From: Flavonifractor sp. An10
GTDB lineage: Bacteria > Bacillota > Clostridia > Oscillospirales > Oscillospiraceae
Assembly: GCF_002161215.1 (NCBI RefSeq)
Contig: NZ_NFMB01000004.1
Location: 62,001 to 126,000, forward strand
Length of the DNA: 64,000 bases
Direction of reading: 5' to 3'
Positions 52,775 to 61,831 of this stretch are shown here, piece after piece. The stretch's first letter is position 1. Every line of letters begins with the position of its first letter. The notes under the pieces are model-generated. The model was not told the DNA's origin and ran no database searches. It was given only the letters and a program-made list of their open reading frames with translations. The translations under genes were made by a program, and so were the position numbers.

Positions 52775-54820
52775 TCACTCTGCGGCCTCGGTGAGGGCCA
52801 GGTGGAACCGCACGCCGGGGTCGCCGGCAAAGACCACCCAGCCCCCCTCGGGCAGAGTGGCGGAGGTGTCGCCCCAGGCCCAGGAGGCCGCCACGTTGGC
52901 CCCGTTGGCGTCGTAGACGGCGAAGCCGCCGTGCTCCGGCACCTGGACGGTCAGGGTCTTGCCCGCCGCGTCCGCGCCGATCTGATACCACCGGGCATAG
53001 CCGTCGGCCTGGATGGTGGAGTGGGAGGAGGGGCCGCCGTAGAGGGTCTCGATGGTGGTTCCGTCCACATAGAGGCCCCCCATGAGGGACAGGTACTCCA
53101 CCCCGTCCTGCTCGGTCATGGTGATGTTCTGCCAGTCCCGGCCGTACAGGCTGGGGATCTGGGCCGCGCCCTCGGCCCGGTTGGCGTCCACGATGCGGTC
53201 AAAGGCCATGTAGCCGGGCATGTTCACCGGGTCGGTGGCCAGGGCCGCCGCGGGGAGGGCCAGGGGGTAGTTGATGTTGGTGTACTTCATATTCAGGGCC
53301 AGGTAGAGCTTGCCGCTGCGGGCATCCCAGGCGGCCTGGGTTTCCGGGGAGACCGGGTTCTCCGGCAGCTTCACGTAGATGTAGGAGGAGCTGGGCTGCT
53401 CCCCCAGGCCGGGAATGGAGGAGTAGCCCTTCTGCCACAGGTAGACCTGGCCGTTGTCCTCCTCCACGAACTTGAGCATAACGATCTGGTTCTCGTCCCG
53501 GAAGGAGCCGTCGCTGTAGTAGTACAGGGGCGTGTTTCCGGTGGACAGGACGCCGTCGGCCGTCACGGTGACAATGGCCGCCGAGGAGGAATCCCCGTAT
53601 ATGCCGGCGTAGTCCATCAGCTCGGCGGGCATCTCCGCCCGCTCCGCGGCGGGGAGGGTGTGGGCGGTCTGATCCACTTCCACCCCCTGCTGAGCCAGGA
53701 CGGCGATGAGCATCTGGCCCGCCGCCATCTCGTTGTAGGTGCTGACGCCGCCGGAGGACAGCACCGCCGCCGCCAGGTTGTGCTCGGGGATCACCACCAG
53801 CCCGGCGTGGTAGACGATGGTGTCGCCCCCCTTGGCCGCGGCCTGGATATCGCTGTAGGCGAAGGGATACCAGTGGACGCTGTCCCAGCCCAGGCCGTAG
53901 CTCACCACGTCCTCGTCGTCCTCCGGCCACAGGCCCCGGGCGTACTCGTCGGCCAGGGCGGCGGTGCGGCTCTCCTGGTTGAGCACCGCGTCGGTGCACC
54001 ACACCTGCCCGCCGAAGGCGGCCAGGTCGGAGGCGGAGGCGTAGATGCCGCCGGTGCCGTGGATGCCCACCGTCTCGTTGGGCAGGGCCCGGGTGTCCTC
54101 AGCGGTGAGATAGGTTTTGGCCAGCAGGCTCTGGTCAAAGTCCTCGCCGGGGAACCAGGTGTTGTCCAGCCCGGCGGGCTCCAGAATGGCCTGGCGGACG
54201 TAGGCGTCAAAGTCCATGCCGCTGACCGCCTCCACCACCAGCTCCGCCAGGGTGAAGCCGTCGTTGCAGTAGACGCTGAAGGCGCCGGGGTCGGCCTTCA
54301 GGGTCTCACCAGAGAGCTCCTCCAGCAGGGTGTCCGCCGCCAGGGTGTCCGGATCGTTCAGCAGGAAGCCGTTGGCGGTGGTGGAGCCGGGCAGGCCGGA
54401 GGAGTGGTTGAGCAGCATCCGCACGGTGATATCGGTATAGCGCTCATCCGCCATGGTGAAATCGGGCAGATAGGCGGTCACCGGGGCATCCAGGTCGATT
54501 TTTCCCTCCTCCGCCAGGTTGAGCACGGCGGCGGCGGTGTATGCCTTGCTCACCGAGCCGATGCCGTAGAGCATATCGTCGGTGAGGGCCCGGTTCTCCG
54601 TCCGGGAGTAGTCCCCGGCGTGGCCGGTGAGGATAATCTCCCCGTCCTGCCAGACGGCGTACTGAATGCTCTGGGCCCCGCCGGTGGTCAGGGCGGCCTG
54701 GGCGGCGGTCTGAGCCGTCTCCTCCAGGGTGGCCGGGGCGGCCTCCGCCGCGCCGGCGCCGGGGATCACCAGGGGAAAGACCAGGGCCCCTGCCACGAGC
54801 AGGGAGCAAATTCGTTTCAT
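52775..54820 (-). CDS. Secreted serine beta-lactamase-like hydrolase
   Basis: 681 aa. ATG 54820 follows AAAGGAGG and opens a signal peptide (RICSLLVAGALVFPLVIPGAGA). The class-C beta-lactamase/PBP4* fold has SxxK in YGIGSVSKAYTAAAVL, the YxN motif in VYCNDGFTL, and HxG in IVYHAGLVVIPE. A long C-terminal region with two beta-rich domains follows. Likely a D-aminopeptidase, esterase or carboxypeptidase acting outside the cell; substrate unknown. Its promoter is listed separately. Confidence 0.88.
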   Translation of the reverse strand: MKRICSLLVAGALVFPLVIPGAGAAEAAPATLEETAQTAAQAALTTGGAQSIQYAVWQDGEIILTGHAGDYSRTENRALTDDMLYGIGSVSKAYTAAAVLNLAEEGKIDLDAPVTAYLPDFTMADERYTDITVRMLLNHSSGLPGSTTANGFLLNDPDTLAADTLLEELSGETLKADPGAFSVYCNDGFTLAELVVEAVSGMDFDAYVRQAILEPAGLDNTWFPGEDFDQSLLAKTYLTAEDTRALPNETVGIHGTGGIYASASDLAAFGGQVWCTDAVLNQESRTAALADEYARGLWPEDDEDVVSYGLGWDSVHWYPFAYSDIQAAAKGGDTIVYHAGLVVIPEHNLAAAVLSSGGVSTYNEMAAGQMLIAVLAQQGVEVDQTAHTLPAAERAEMPAELMDYAGIYGDSSSAAIVTVTADGVLSTGNTPLYYYSDGSFRDENQIVMLKFVEEDNGQVYLWQKGYSSIPGLGEQPSSSYIYVKLPENPVSPETQAAWDARSGKLYLALNMKYTNINYPLALPAAALATDPVNMPGYMAFDRIVDANRAEGAAQIPSLYGRDWQNITMTEQDGVEYLSLMGGLYVDGTTIETLYGGPSSHSTIQADGYARWYQIGADAAGKTLTVQVPEHGGFAVYDANGANVAASWAWGDTSATLPEGGWVVFAGDPGVRFHLALTEAAE

Positions 54821-54885
54821 ATCCAAATCCTCCTTTTTGACGGGGCAGCCCGGTTCGGCCGGGCCGCCCTGCGGTTCCAGGGAAC

Positions 54886-54914
54886 CATATACCCTCCACA
54901 CGGTGGAAGGTCAA
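54886..54914 (-). promoter_or_regulatory. Promoter of the serine hydrolase gene
   Basis: Minus strand: TTGACC, 17 bases, TATATG. The spacer contains the dyad CCACCGTGTGG. Confidence 0.65.
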
Positions 54915-54986
54915 GTAGACTTACGGTTGAACGCTGTGGATTTTGGGATTCTCCTCTCCTTCCCGATGATTTCCGACGGACGGCCC

Positions 54987-55007
54987 GGGCGGGGGCAAGC
55001 CCCCGCC
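54987..55007. repeat. Third copy of the G-run palindrome
   Basis: GGGCGGGGGCAAGCCCCCGCC, the inverted form of the repeat at 3332-3352. Confidence 0.6.
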
Positions 55008-55028
55008 GCAGGGTTCCGCCGGAAACAT

Positions 55029-55247
55029 AAAAGCGGTGTTGAGTGCATAGCTCAACACCGCCTGATTGTGCTCAATCAAAGCGAACACGCGACTCCGATT
55101 TCCTGCTGTTCAGACTTGCAATGGGCACACTCCAACAGTATAATGGGAGTACGGTGCGGTCAAAACCGTGGTGCTGAGTGGTGCGTCACTCATCATCGGA
55201 GCATGGCGGGCGGCCACCCGCCATGCTCTGCCGCTATTTATGTTTCC
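55029..55247 (-). ncRNA. Structured non-coding RNA candidate, about 215 nt
   Basis: Reading the minus strand, a promoter (TTGCAT, 17 bases, TAGAAT) at 55254-55282 precedes a stretch with no convincing frame. It ends in a clean terminator, GCGGTGTTGAG / CTCAACACCGC plus TTTT (55029-55061). Inside are stems AGCATGGCGGG / CCCGCCATGCT, GAGTG / CACTC, CGGT / ACCG, GATTG / CAATC, and an unpaired purine-rich region (AACAGCAGGAAATCGGAGTC). Size and layout suggest an independent structured RNA. It brings the raiA class to mind, but I cannot verify this without a covariance search. Confidence 0.6.
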
Positions 55248-55253
55248 ACGCCA

Positions 55254-55282
55254 ATTCTAACCGATAGCGGTGAAAAATGCAA
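55254..55282 (-). promoter_or_regulatory. Promoter of the ncRNA candidate
   Basis: Minus strand: TTGCAT, 17 bases, TAGAAT, well placed for a transcript starting near 55247. Confidence 0.65.
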
Positions 55283-55306
55283 GAGCCTTTCCCGGTGAAA
55301 CGGCCC

Positions 55307-55340
55307 CCGCCGGCGCACAGCGCCCGGCGGGGGCCGTTCT
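55307..55340 (-). terminator. Terminator after the feoB 3' part
   Basis: GGCCCCCGCCGG.CGC / GCG.CCGGCGGGGGCC stem, just beyond the feoB stop. Confidence 0.75.
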
Positions 55341-55355
55341 ATGTCTCCGGCAGGC

Positions 55356-56090
55356 TCAGGCCAGGCCCAGCAGGCGGGCGGTGGAGGCCGTCAGGAGGCA
55401 CAGGGCCATGCCCACCCCGGTGGGGAGGGCGATGGACAGGGCCGTCCACTTGATGCTCCTGGTCTCCCTGGCGATGGTAAGGCAGGTGGTGGAGCAGGGC
55501 CAGTGGGCCAGGGAGAACAGCATGGTGCACACCGCTGTCAGCCACGTCCAGCCGTGGTCTGCCAGCAGGGTTTTCAGCGCCGCCAGGTTCTCGTATTCCA
55601 CAAGGCTCCCCGTGGAGAGATAGGCCATGATGACGATGGGAAGTACGATCTCGTTTGCGGGGAAGCCCAGCAGGAAGGCCATGAGGATCACCCCGTCCAG
55701 GCCCAGCAGGCGGGCGAAGGGGTCTAAAAAGCCGGTGCACCAGTTGAGGATGCTGTCTCCCCCCACCTGCACGTTGGCGCACAGCCAGATCAGCAGGCCC
55801 GCCGGGGCGGCCACCGCCGCCGCCCGCCCCAGCACGAACAGGGTGCGGTCCAGCACTGAGCGCACCACCACCTGCCCCACCCGGGGCCTCCGGAAGGGGG
55901 GCAGCTCCAGAGTGAAGGAGGAGGGCACCCCCTTCAGCACCGTGGCGGACAGCAGGCGGGAGGTCCAGAAGGTGAGCAGGATGCCCAGCAGGATCACCCC
56001 GGTCAGCAGCAGGGCGGCCAGCAGGCCCCCCGCCAGTCCCCCCGCTGTGCCCGCGAAGAACATGGAGAGGATTGCAATGAGGGTGGGGAA
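55356..56090 (-). pseudogene. feoB: 3' part of feoB, cut off by the insertion
   Basis: About 244 residues of the C-terminal half of ferrous-iron transporter B. From the junction the frame reads FPTLIAILSMFFAGTAGGLAGG; then the Gate/FeoB_C block ELPPFRRPRVGQVVVRSVLDRT, LLGFPANEIVLPIVIMAYL and a membrane tail. An internal ATG at 56063 could allow partial translation, but without the G domain it cannot act as FeoB. Removing the 6.9-kb element would fuse it in frame to the part at 62994-64000. Confidence 0.9.
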
Positions 56091-56114
56091 TGGGCCGCCA
56101 ACGAAAGGGCAAAC

Positions 56115-57410
56115 TCACAGCCGGCAGAGAGCCAGGGTCAGCGTCTCCCCGTCCCACCGGCACCCCTGGAGCATGGCCCGGCACAGGGCCCGCTGCTCCT
56201 CCCGGTTCAGCGCCGCCCCCGCCAGGGCTTCGTATTTCCCGGGGAGCTGCTCCAGCACCCGGGAGAGCACCAGCGCGTCGGTATCCGCGCCGCTGAGGTT
56301 CTGGCAGGGGCAGGCCCCCGTCCCGCCCCGCAGCTTGGCCCGGCAGATGTAGTCGTAGGCACCATCTTTCCGGGCCTTGGGCAGCATGGGAGAGCCGCAC
56401 CGGGCGCAGAGCAGCAGGCCGGACAGCAGGGCTTTGGGGTTGTGCACCGCCGGGGCGCGGCCCGGATTCAGCAGGGCCTGGGCGGCGACCCACGTCTTCC
56501 CCGGCACCAGGGCCGGGTGCCTCCCCAGGGCCACGATCCACCTCTCCACCGGGTTGCGGGGGGAGCGGCCGCCGGTGTAGTCCCGCTTCTGGTAGGCCAG
56601 CAGGCCCCGGCGGGGGTCGCAGTCCGGCCGGCCGAAGCACAGATCGGCCCCCCGCTCCGCGAACCAGGCCCAGGCGTCGCCGTCGGCGGCGCAGTACACC
56701 GGGTTCTGCAAAATCTCCCGCAGGCCCGCCGGGGAGAAGGGCTTCCCCTGCCGGTTGACCACCCCCATGTCCCCCAGGGCGGCGGGCAGGCCGGTGAGGC
56801 CCTGCCGGGCCAGAAACAGGCGGAAGATCTCCCCCGCCGCCCTCCATTCGGCGGGCTCGGGGACAAGGCGGCAGGCGGTGCGGCAGCGGCCGTCCACGAT
56901 CACCTCCGCCGCCCGCTCGGCCCGGAAGCCGGTGGGGGGCACGCCCCCCAGCCACCGCCCCGTCCGGGCCAGCAGGCGCATGTTGTCCCGTACCCGCTGG
57001 GCGATGGTCTCCCGCTCCAGCTGGGCGAACACGCTGGCGATGTACATCATGGCCTTGCCCATGGGGGTGGATGTGTCGAACCTCTCCCGGATGCAGAGGA
57101 AGCCCACCCCCCAGCCCTCCAGCTTCCGGATCAGATCGGCGAAGTCCCCCACGCTGCGGCTCACCCGATCCAGGCGGTAGCACACCAGGGCCTCCGGCCG
57201 CTCCCGGCGGATGTCCTCCAGCATCCGGCGGAACTGGGGCCGCTGGAGATCCCTGCCGGAAAAGCCCTCGTCCTCGTAGACGGCGATCTCCTCCGGCCCC
57301 ACGTCCGGATACTGGGCCGCCAGACAGCGGCGGCACAGCTCCACCTGGTTTTCCACCGACTCCCCTCGGTCGGTGAGCACCGATTTGCGGCTGTAGATGG
57401 CAAAGCGCAC
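56115..57410 (-). CDS. Serine site-specific recombinase (resolvase/invertase N-domain, recombinase domain, zinc ribbon)
   Basis: 431 aa from GTG 57410 (start MRFAIYSRKS, family-typical). Nucleophile Ser7 in AIYSRKSVLTDRGESVENQ; catalytic arginines in YRLDRVSRSVGDF; helix E after MGKAMMYIASVFAQLERETIAQRVRDNM. A recombinase domain follows (GVVNRQGKPFSPAGLREILQNPVYC), then a zinc-ribbon with CARCGSPM and a second Cys pair near ACPCQN. It is shorter than most large serine integrases. Its stop lies 25 bases from the left junction, inside the arm, as in serine-integrase elements. Confidence 0.92.
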   Translation of the reverse strand: MRFAIYSRKSVLTDRGESVENQVELCRRCLAAQYPDVGPEEIAVYEDEGFSGRDLQRPQFRRMLEDIRRERPEALVCYRLDRVSRSVGDFADLIRKLEGWGVGFLCIRERFDTSTPMGKAMMYIASVFAQLERETIAQRVRDNMRLLARTGRWLGGVPPTGFRAERAAEVIVDGRCRTACRLVPEPAEWRAAGEIFRLFLARQGLTGLPAALGDMGVVNRQGKPFSPAGLREILQNPVYCAADGDAWAWFAERGADLCFGRPDCDPRRGLLAYQKRDYTGGRSPRNPVERWIVALGRHPALVPGKTWVAAQALLNPGRAPAVHNPKALLSGLLLCARCGSPMLPKARKDGAYDYICRAKLRGGTGACPCQNLSGADTDALVLSRVLEQLPGKYEALAGAALNREEQRALCRAMLQGCRWDGETLTLALCRL

Positions 57411-57470
57411 GGTTTCCACCCCCGGTTTCCATCTGTACGCGGCGAGGGATGGGAAGTTGCGGGAGTTGTG

Positions 57471-57547
57471 GGCGCGCCGAGTCGTCGCGCCCCACAGGCC
57501 GGGCCGCCGCGCCCTACGCGTGTAGGGGCGCACAGCGTGCGCTCGCC
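57471..57547. repeat. Repeat island inside the element
   Basis: A third copy of the 25-base motif (57471-57495, inverted) followed by a GTAGGGGCGCACAGCGTGCG palindrome (57522-57547). Same combination as at 14642-14741. Confidence 0.75.
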
Positions 57548-57574
57548 TCACAGGGGCAGGCGGAAAAATTTCTC

Positions 57575-57603
57575 TTGACAGGAGAGGTTTGTTCGGATAA
57601 ACT
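57575..57603 (+). promoter_or_regulatory. Promoter and operator of the blaI/blaR1-like pair
   Basis: TTGACA, 17 bases, TAAACT. The -10 overlaps the palindrome AAACTAGTTT, and GGTTTGTTC (57587-57595) is repeated inverted as GAACAAACC at 57625-57633. These fit an autoregulated BlaI-type operator. Confidence 0.75.
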
Positions 57604-57652
57604 AGTTTTACAGAAAGGTTTCTTTGAACAAACCAACCAGGAGGACGAGCCT

Positions 57653-58021
57653 ATGGAGGAGTATAAGCTGTTTGACGCGGAGTACCGGCTGATGGATCTG
57701 GTGTGGAGCCTGGAGCCGGTGAACTCCACCGCCCTGGCCAGGCGGTGCGAGGAGGCCTTCGGCTGGAAGAAGTCCACCGCCTTCAACCTGATCCGCAAGC
57801 TGGGGGAGCGGGGCTTCCTGCAAAACGACCACGCCACCGTCACCGCCCTGGTGAAGCGGGAGCAGGTGCGCCAGTACGAGAGCGCGGCGGTGGTGGAGCG
57901 GGGCTTCGGCGGCTCCCTGCCCGCCTTTGTGGCGGCCTTTTTGAAGGGCAACAAGCTGTCCCGGGAGGAGGCGGAGGAGCTGCGGCGGATGATCGACGAA
58001 AGCGGGGCGCGCCATGACTAA
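57653..58021 (+). CDS. BlaI/MecI-type winged-helix repressor
   Basis: 122 aa, ATG after AGGAGG. Winged helix LFDAEYRLMDLVWSLEPVNSTALARRCEEAFGWKKSTAFNLIRKLGERGFL with the recognition helix KKSTAFNLIRKL, and a C-terminal dimerisation helix. The partner gene overlaps by 8 bases. In the BlaI/BlaR1 scheme the sensor protease leads to cleavage of this repressor after ligand binding. Confidence 0.9.
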   Translation: MEEYKLFDAEYRLMDLVWSLEPVNSTALARRCEEAFGWKKSTAFNLIRKLGERGFLQNDHATVTALVKREQVRQYESAAVVERGFGGSLPAFVAAFLKGNKLSREEAEELRRMIDESGARHD

Positions 58022-61000
58022 TCTGTTCCTCATGTTCCTCCAGATGAGCCTGATGGCCGCCGGGGTGACGGTGATCGCCCTGCCCCTGCGGTGGCTGTTC
58101 CGGCGGCTCCGGCTGCCCGCCCTGGCCTGTGTGCTCCTGTGGCTGGTGGTGGCCCTGCGGATGGTGCTGCCGGTGGGGATGGTCACCTCCTCCTTCTCCC
58201 TGATGGGGTGGCTCACCCCGGCGGTGGAGGAGCGGGTGGACGCCCTGGCCCGGATGGAACCGGCGGCAGAGGTGCCGCCCGCCGCTGTCCCGGCGGCGGA
58301 GCCCGCCGCCACGGCCCCGGCGTCAGAGAGCGCCGCCCCTGACTTTGTCATCCCCGAGCCGGAGCCCGCCCCGGAAACGCAGACCGAGCCGGAAGGGCTG
58401 TCGCTCCCGGACATCCTGGCCCGGGTGTGGCTGGCCGGTGTGATCGCGGTGTGGGGCTATACCCTGTTCTCCTGGCTGAGAACCCGTGCCCTGCTGTCCA
58501 CCGCCGTGCGGAAGGGCTCCATCCGGGAGGGATGGTGGTGGGAGAGCGACCGGATCCCCACCGCCTTCGTGTTCGGCGTGATCCGCCCCAGGGTGTACGT
58601 CCCCGCCGGGCTGGAGGGGGAGAACCTACGGTGGGTGCGCATACACGAGGAGAGCCACATCGAGCTGGGCCACTCCCGGTGTAAGCTCATCTATTTTCTG
58701 ATCATGGGCGTCCACTGGTTCAACCCGGTTCTCTGGCTGTCCTGGGTTCTGCTGGTGCGGGATCTGGAGCTGGAATGTGACGAGAGAGTGCTGAAATCCT
58801 GCGGCAGCCCCAGGGAGTACTCCGCCGCCCTGCTGGCCCTGGCCTCCCCCCGTCGGGGGCCCCTGCTGCCCCCCGGCTTTGGGGAGACAGGGGTGAAGGA
58901 TCGGATCAAGCGGGCCCTGAAGTGGAAACCCGCCGCCCGGTGGGCCGCGGTGGTGGTGGCGGTGCTGGGGACGCTGCTGGTGTTTACCCTGGCCGCCGAC
59001 CCCACCTTCCCGGACACCGGCCTGGACGGCCAGTACCCCACCCTGCGGGTTCATCTGGACACGGACGACACGGAGGGGGAGACGGTGGTGGACATGGGCG
59101 CGCCGGAGGACGCCGACTGGCCGGAGACGCTGCCCGAGACGGCGTGCACCGCCGCCACACCCAGCCCCTGGGTGGATCTCTACCTGGACAACGGGCAGTT
59201 CCCCGACCAGTGGGTCATGACCGAGTACCTGGTGGAGGACGGCACAGCCGTCAATCCCCGGGAGGTGGAGCTGTCCACCCAGCGGGCGGAAAACGGCTTC
59301 CTCCTGCGGGTAGAACCCCGGGAGGACGCCCCCGGCACGGGCATGGAGACCCGGGTGTACGTGCTCTCCTGCACCTGGCAGGCGGGGCTCCGCACCCACG
59401 AGCTGGAGTACGCCTTCCGGCTCACCCTGCCCTCGGTGCCCCCCGGCCCCCTGACGGAGCCGGTGGTGGTGGCGGGTGACCAGCGGGTGGACTTCACCGG
59501 GGACGCCTCCGTGACGGCGGCCATGGGAGAGACCCTCACCATCATCCACCCGGACGAGCCGGGAAGCTATATGCTGTACTGCGGCGATCCGGCCGGGCCA
59601 AGCGGCAATACGGCGCAGCTCGGGGCCGGGATGTGGAACAGTTCCGGCTGGGATTCACTGACCCTCGGATACCTTGCGGATGGTATGATGCGGGCCGCCG
59701 AGCCCGGTGATCCCCCTGCACAGGAACAGCACTATACCCTGTCCTACACCTGGGAGGACGGAAGCCACGAGAACTATTACTTTACGGTTTATGCCTACCA
59801 GCCCAAGCCGGAGTGGGACGCGGAAAACCTGCGCATCCGCTTCCCCGGGGAGACAGAGTGGGTCAATCTGGACACCCTGATCCCCGTGCCCGCCGAGTGG
59901 GCCAACCAGGATCTGGCGGGCCGGAATGAGGCCACCGACCTGGTGGGCCTGCTGTCCGGCACCGGCGGGATGGTGGACGGTCTCAACGGCTGGTTTGTGT
60001 TCACCATCGGCCCGGCGGCGGGCAACGCGGACACCTACGTCTACCGCACTCACGACGGGGGCCGCACCTGGACGGAGACGGGGCGGCCCACCATGGCGTC
60101 GGAGACGGAAACGGTACACTGGTTTCCCTCCTGCGCCTGTTTTGTGACCGACGAGATCGGATTCCTCGGCTTCAGCCACTTCAACGGCGCCCCCGTGTTC
60201 CGCACCACCGACGGCGGCGAGACCTGGGAACGGATCACCCTCCCCCTGTCCGACGAGAGCTGGGAGCTGAGCAGGATGTACGCCAGCGGCTCCGGCGTGC
60301 TGGCGGTGATGACAAACTACCGGAGCGGCGAGCCGGAGAGCGCCGTCCTGTTCAGCCGGGACGCCGGGGAGACCTGGGAGACCCTGGAGCTGCCCCAGAC
60401 CCAGTATGACAGCCTGGGCGAGCTGACGGTGGACCCCGACCAGTGGCTCAGCGCCCCCGTGCGCCTGCTGGGGGCCCTGCCCGACGGAAGCGCGGCCCTC
60501 TACGGCCTGAACCCGGAGGAGACCGGCCTGGACGGCCTGCTGGTGGAGTGGAACGGCAGCCTGTCCTATTTCTCCAATTTGACCTACAACACCGGCCCGC
60601 AGATCATGCTTTCCGGCCTGTCCCTGGACGACTACGACGGGGACGGGGCGGAGGAGCTGGCCGCCGCCACCTGCACCGGCACGGGCACCGGCATGTCGTC
60701 CTGGCGGCTGGATCTCTTTGAATGGCAGAACACCGGCGCCCAGTGGCAGCCCGCCGGGGCCCGGCTGGCCGACTCCCTGACGGAGGAGGAGCTGGCGGCG
60801 CAGATCAACGCCGCCGTGGACAGCACCTACGACCCGGAGAACAGGAGCTATCTGCTCCAGACCGGCGTGGAGACCTGGACGGCGGATCTCTCCTCGGAGG
60901 ACGCCGACGCGCCCCTGGGCGGCCCGGTGGTGTGCGGCTCCTGGTTCCAGTACGAGCCGGAGGAGCAGCTGGCGGTCTATGCCCTGCTCTATCCCCAGGA

Positions 61001-61781
61001 CATGCCCATGACGGCGGTGGCAGCCTATGCCTCCCACGTGAACTATGAGGACGGCCTTCTGGAGCTGAACACCGCCACCGGCACCCTTATGCCGGATGGG
61101 GACTACCCGCTGACCTTGCAACCCCCCGAAGCGCCCGCAACGCCCATCTCAGACCCGGAGGCCATCCTTCCGGATGAGCTGCCCTGGCCGTCCTATGAGG
61201 TGGAGGGGGAGTTCTGGCCCGACAACTACAACTGGCACGAGGCCCCGGTGAAGCTCATCGGCCTCTCCAATGACCGCGACCGCACCGCCGCGGTGTTCGC
61301 CTTTGACGGGTACGAAACAGGACAGGAGGGCCTGATGCTGTGCGTGGGCGGGCATCTGGCCTACTTCCCGGAGCTGACGTACCAGGTTACCTCCCAAGTG
61401 CACCCGGCCAATCCGGTGTGGGGGGATTTTGACGGGGACGGGGCGGACGAGCTGGCCGTGATCCCCACGCCCGGCACGGGCACCGGCGTCCTCATGCAGG
61501 ATCTGTACGTATTTGAGTGGGACGGGGCGGAGCTCACCCTGGGCGGGGCCATCGACGCCTATGAGGTGGCAGACATGGATCTGGGCCTGCCCGCCAACCG
61601 GGGAGCGGAGAGCATCGTCCTCTTCGGGGCGGAGGGGGACGCCCTCCAGGTGAGCATCGGCGTGACCGACGGCAGCATCTTCAACTATGTGGGGGAGCTC
61701 ACCGGCCCGGTGCGCTATGACGAACGGGGCCTGACCCTCGACCCGGCGGCGCTGGCCTACACGGAGGACACCAGCTTCTAG
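58014..61781 (+). CDS. BlaR1-like M56 metalloprotease with very large extracellular sensor
   Basis: 1255 aa. N-terminal M56 part: membrane helices (residues about 10-25, 35-65, 135-155), zinc motif HEESH (211-215) in WVRIHEESHIELGH, third ligand in LELECDERVL, and a further helix at about 305-325. Instead of a penicillin-binding domain, about 930 extracellular residues follow: beta-sandwich modules, Asp-box propeller repeats (THDGGRTW, TTDGGETW, SRDAGETW at about 677, 729, 780), and two FG-GAP-like Ca-binding repeats (DDYDGDGAEEL, GDFDGDGADEL at about 872 and 1139). The ligand is unknown. Confidence 0.88.
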   Translation: MTNLFLMFLQMSLMAAGVTVIALPLRWLFRRLRLPALACVLLWLVVALRMVLPVGMVTSSFSLMGWLTPAVEERVDALARMEPAAEVPPAAVPAAEPAATAPASESAAPDFVIPEPEPAPETQTEPEGLSLPDILARVWLAGVIAVWGYTLFSWLRTRALLSTAVRKGSIREGWWWESDRIPTAFVFGVIRPRVYVPAGLEGENLRWVRIHEESHIELGHSRCKLIYFLIMGVHWFNPVLWLSWVLLVRDLELECDERVLKSCGSPREYSAALLALASPRRGPLLPPGFGETGVKDRIKRALKWKPAARWAAVVVAVLGTLLVFTLAADPTFPDTGLDGQYPTLRVHLDTDDTEGETVVDMGAPEDADWPETLPETACTAATPSPWVDLYLDNGQFPDQWVMTEYLVEDGTAVNPREVELSTQRAENGFLLRVEPREDAPGTGMETRVYVLSCTWQAGLRTHELEYAFRLTLPSVPPGPLTEPVVVAGDQRVDFTGDASVTAAMGETLTIIHPDEPGSYMLYCGDPAGPSGNTAQLGAGMWNSSGWDSLTLGYLADGMMRAAEPGDPPAQEQHYTLSYTWEDGSHENYYFTVYAYQPKPEWDAENLRIRFPGETEWVNLDTLIPVPAEWANQDLAGRNEATDLVGLLSGTGGMVDGLNGWFVFTIGPAAGNADTYVYRTHDGGRTWTETGRPTMASETETVHWFPSCACFVTDEIGFLGFSHFNGAPVFRTTDGGETWERITLPLSDESWELSRMYASGSGVLAVMTNYRSGEPESAVLFSRDAGETWETLELPQTQYDSLGELTVDPDQWLSAPVRLLGALPDGSAALYGLNPEETGLDGLLVEWNGSLSYFSNLTYNTGPQIMLSGLSLDDYDGDGAEELAAATCTGTGTGMSSWRLDLFEWQNTGAQWQPAGARLADSLTEEELAAQINAAVDSTYDPENRSYLLQTGVETWTADLSSEDADAPLGGPVVCGSWFQYEPEEQLAVYALLYPQDMPMTAVAAYASHVNYEDGLLELNTATGTLMPDGDYPLTLQPPEAPATPISDPEAILPDELPWPSYEVEGEFWPDNYNWHEAPVKLIGLSNDRDRTAAVFAFDGYETGQEGLMLCVGGHLAYFPELTYQVTSQVHPANPVWGDFDGDGADELAVIPTPGTGTGVLMQDLYVFEWDGAELTLGGAIDAYEVADMDLGLPANRGAESIVLFGAEGDALQVSIGVTDGSIFNYVGELTGPVRYDERGLTLDPAALAYTEDTSF

Positions 61782-61796
61782 CAGGCCCGCAGACGC

Positions 61797-61831
61797 AAAA
61801 GCACCGGGACGCGATGCGTCCCGGTGCTTTT
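61797..61831. terminator. Bidirectional terminator
   Basis: AAAAGCACCGGGACGC / GCGTCCCGGTGCTTTT between the BlaR1-like gene and the convergent TSCPD gene, whose stop codon overlaps it. Confidence 0.9.

Noticed and set aside
55116-55144. TTGCAA-17-TATAAT promoter-like sequence on the plus strand
   Set aside because: It lies inside the better-supported minus-strand RNA, and the stretch after it lacks a U-run terminator or gene. Kept only as an alternative reading.
56442-57578. 378-codon plus-strand frame opposite the recombinase
   Set aside because: Low-complexity shadow of the recombinase gene; the minus-strand frame has catalytic motifs and a zinc ribbon.
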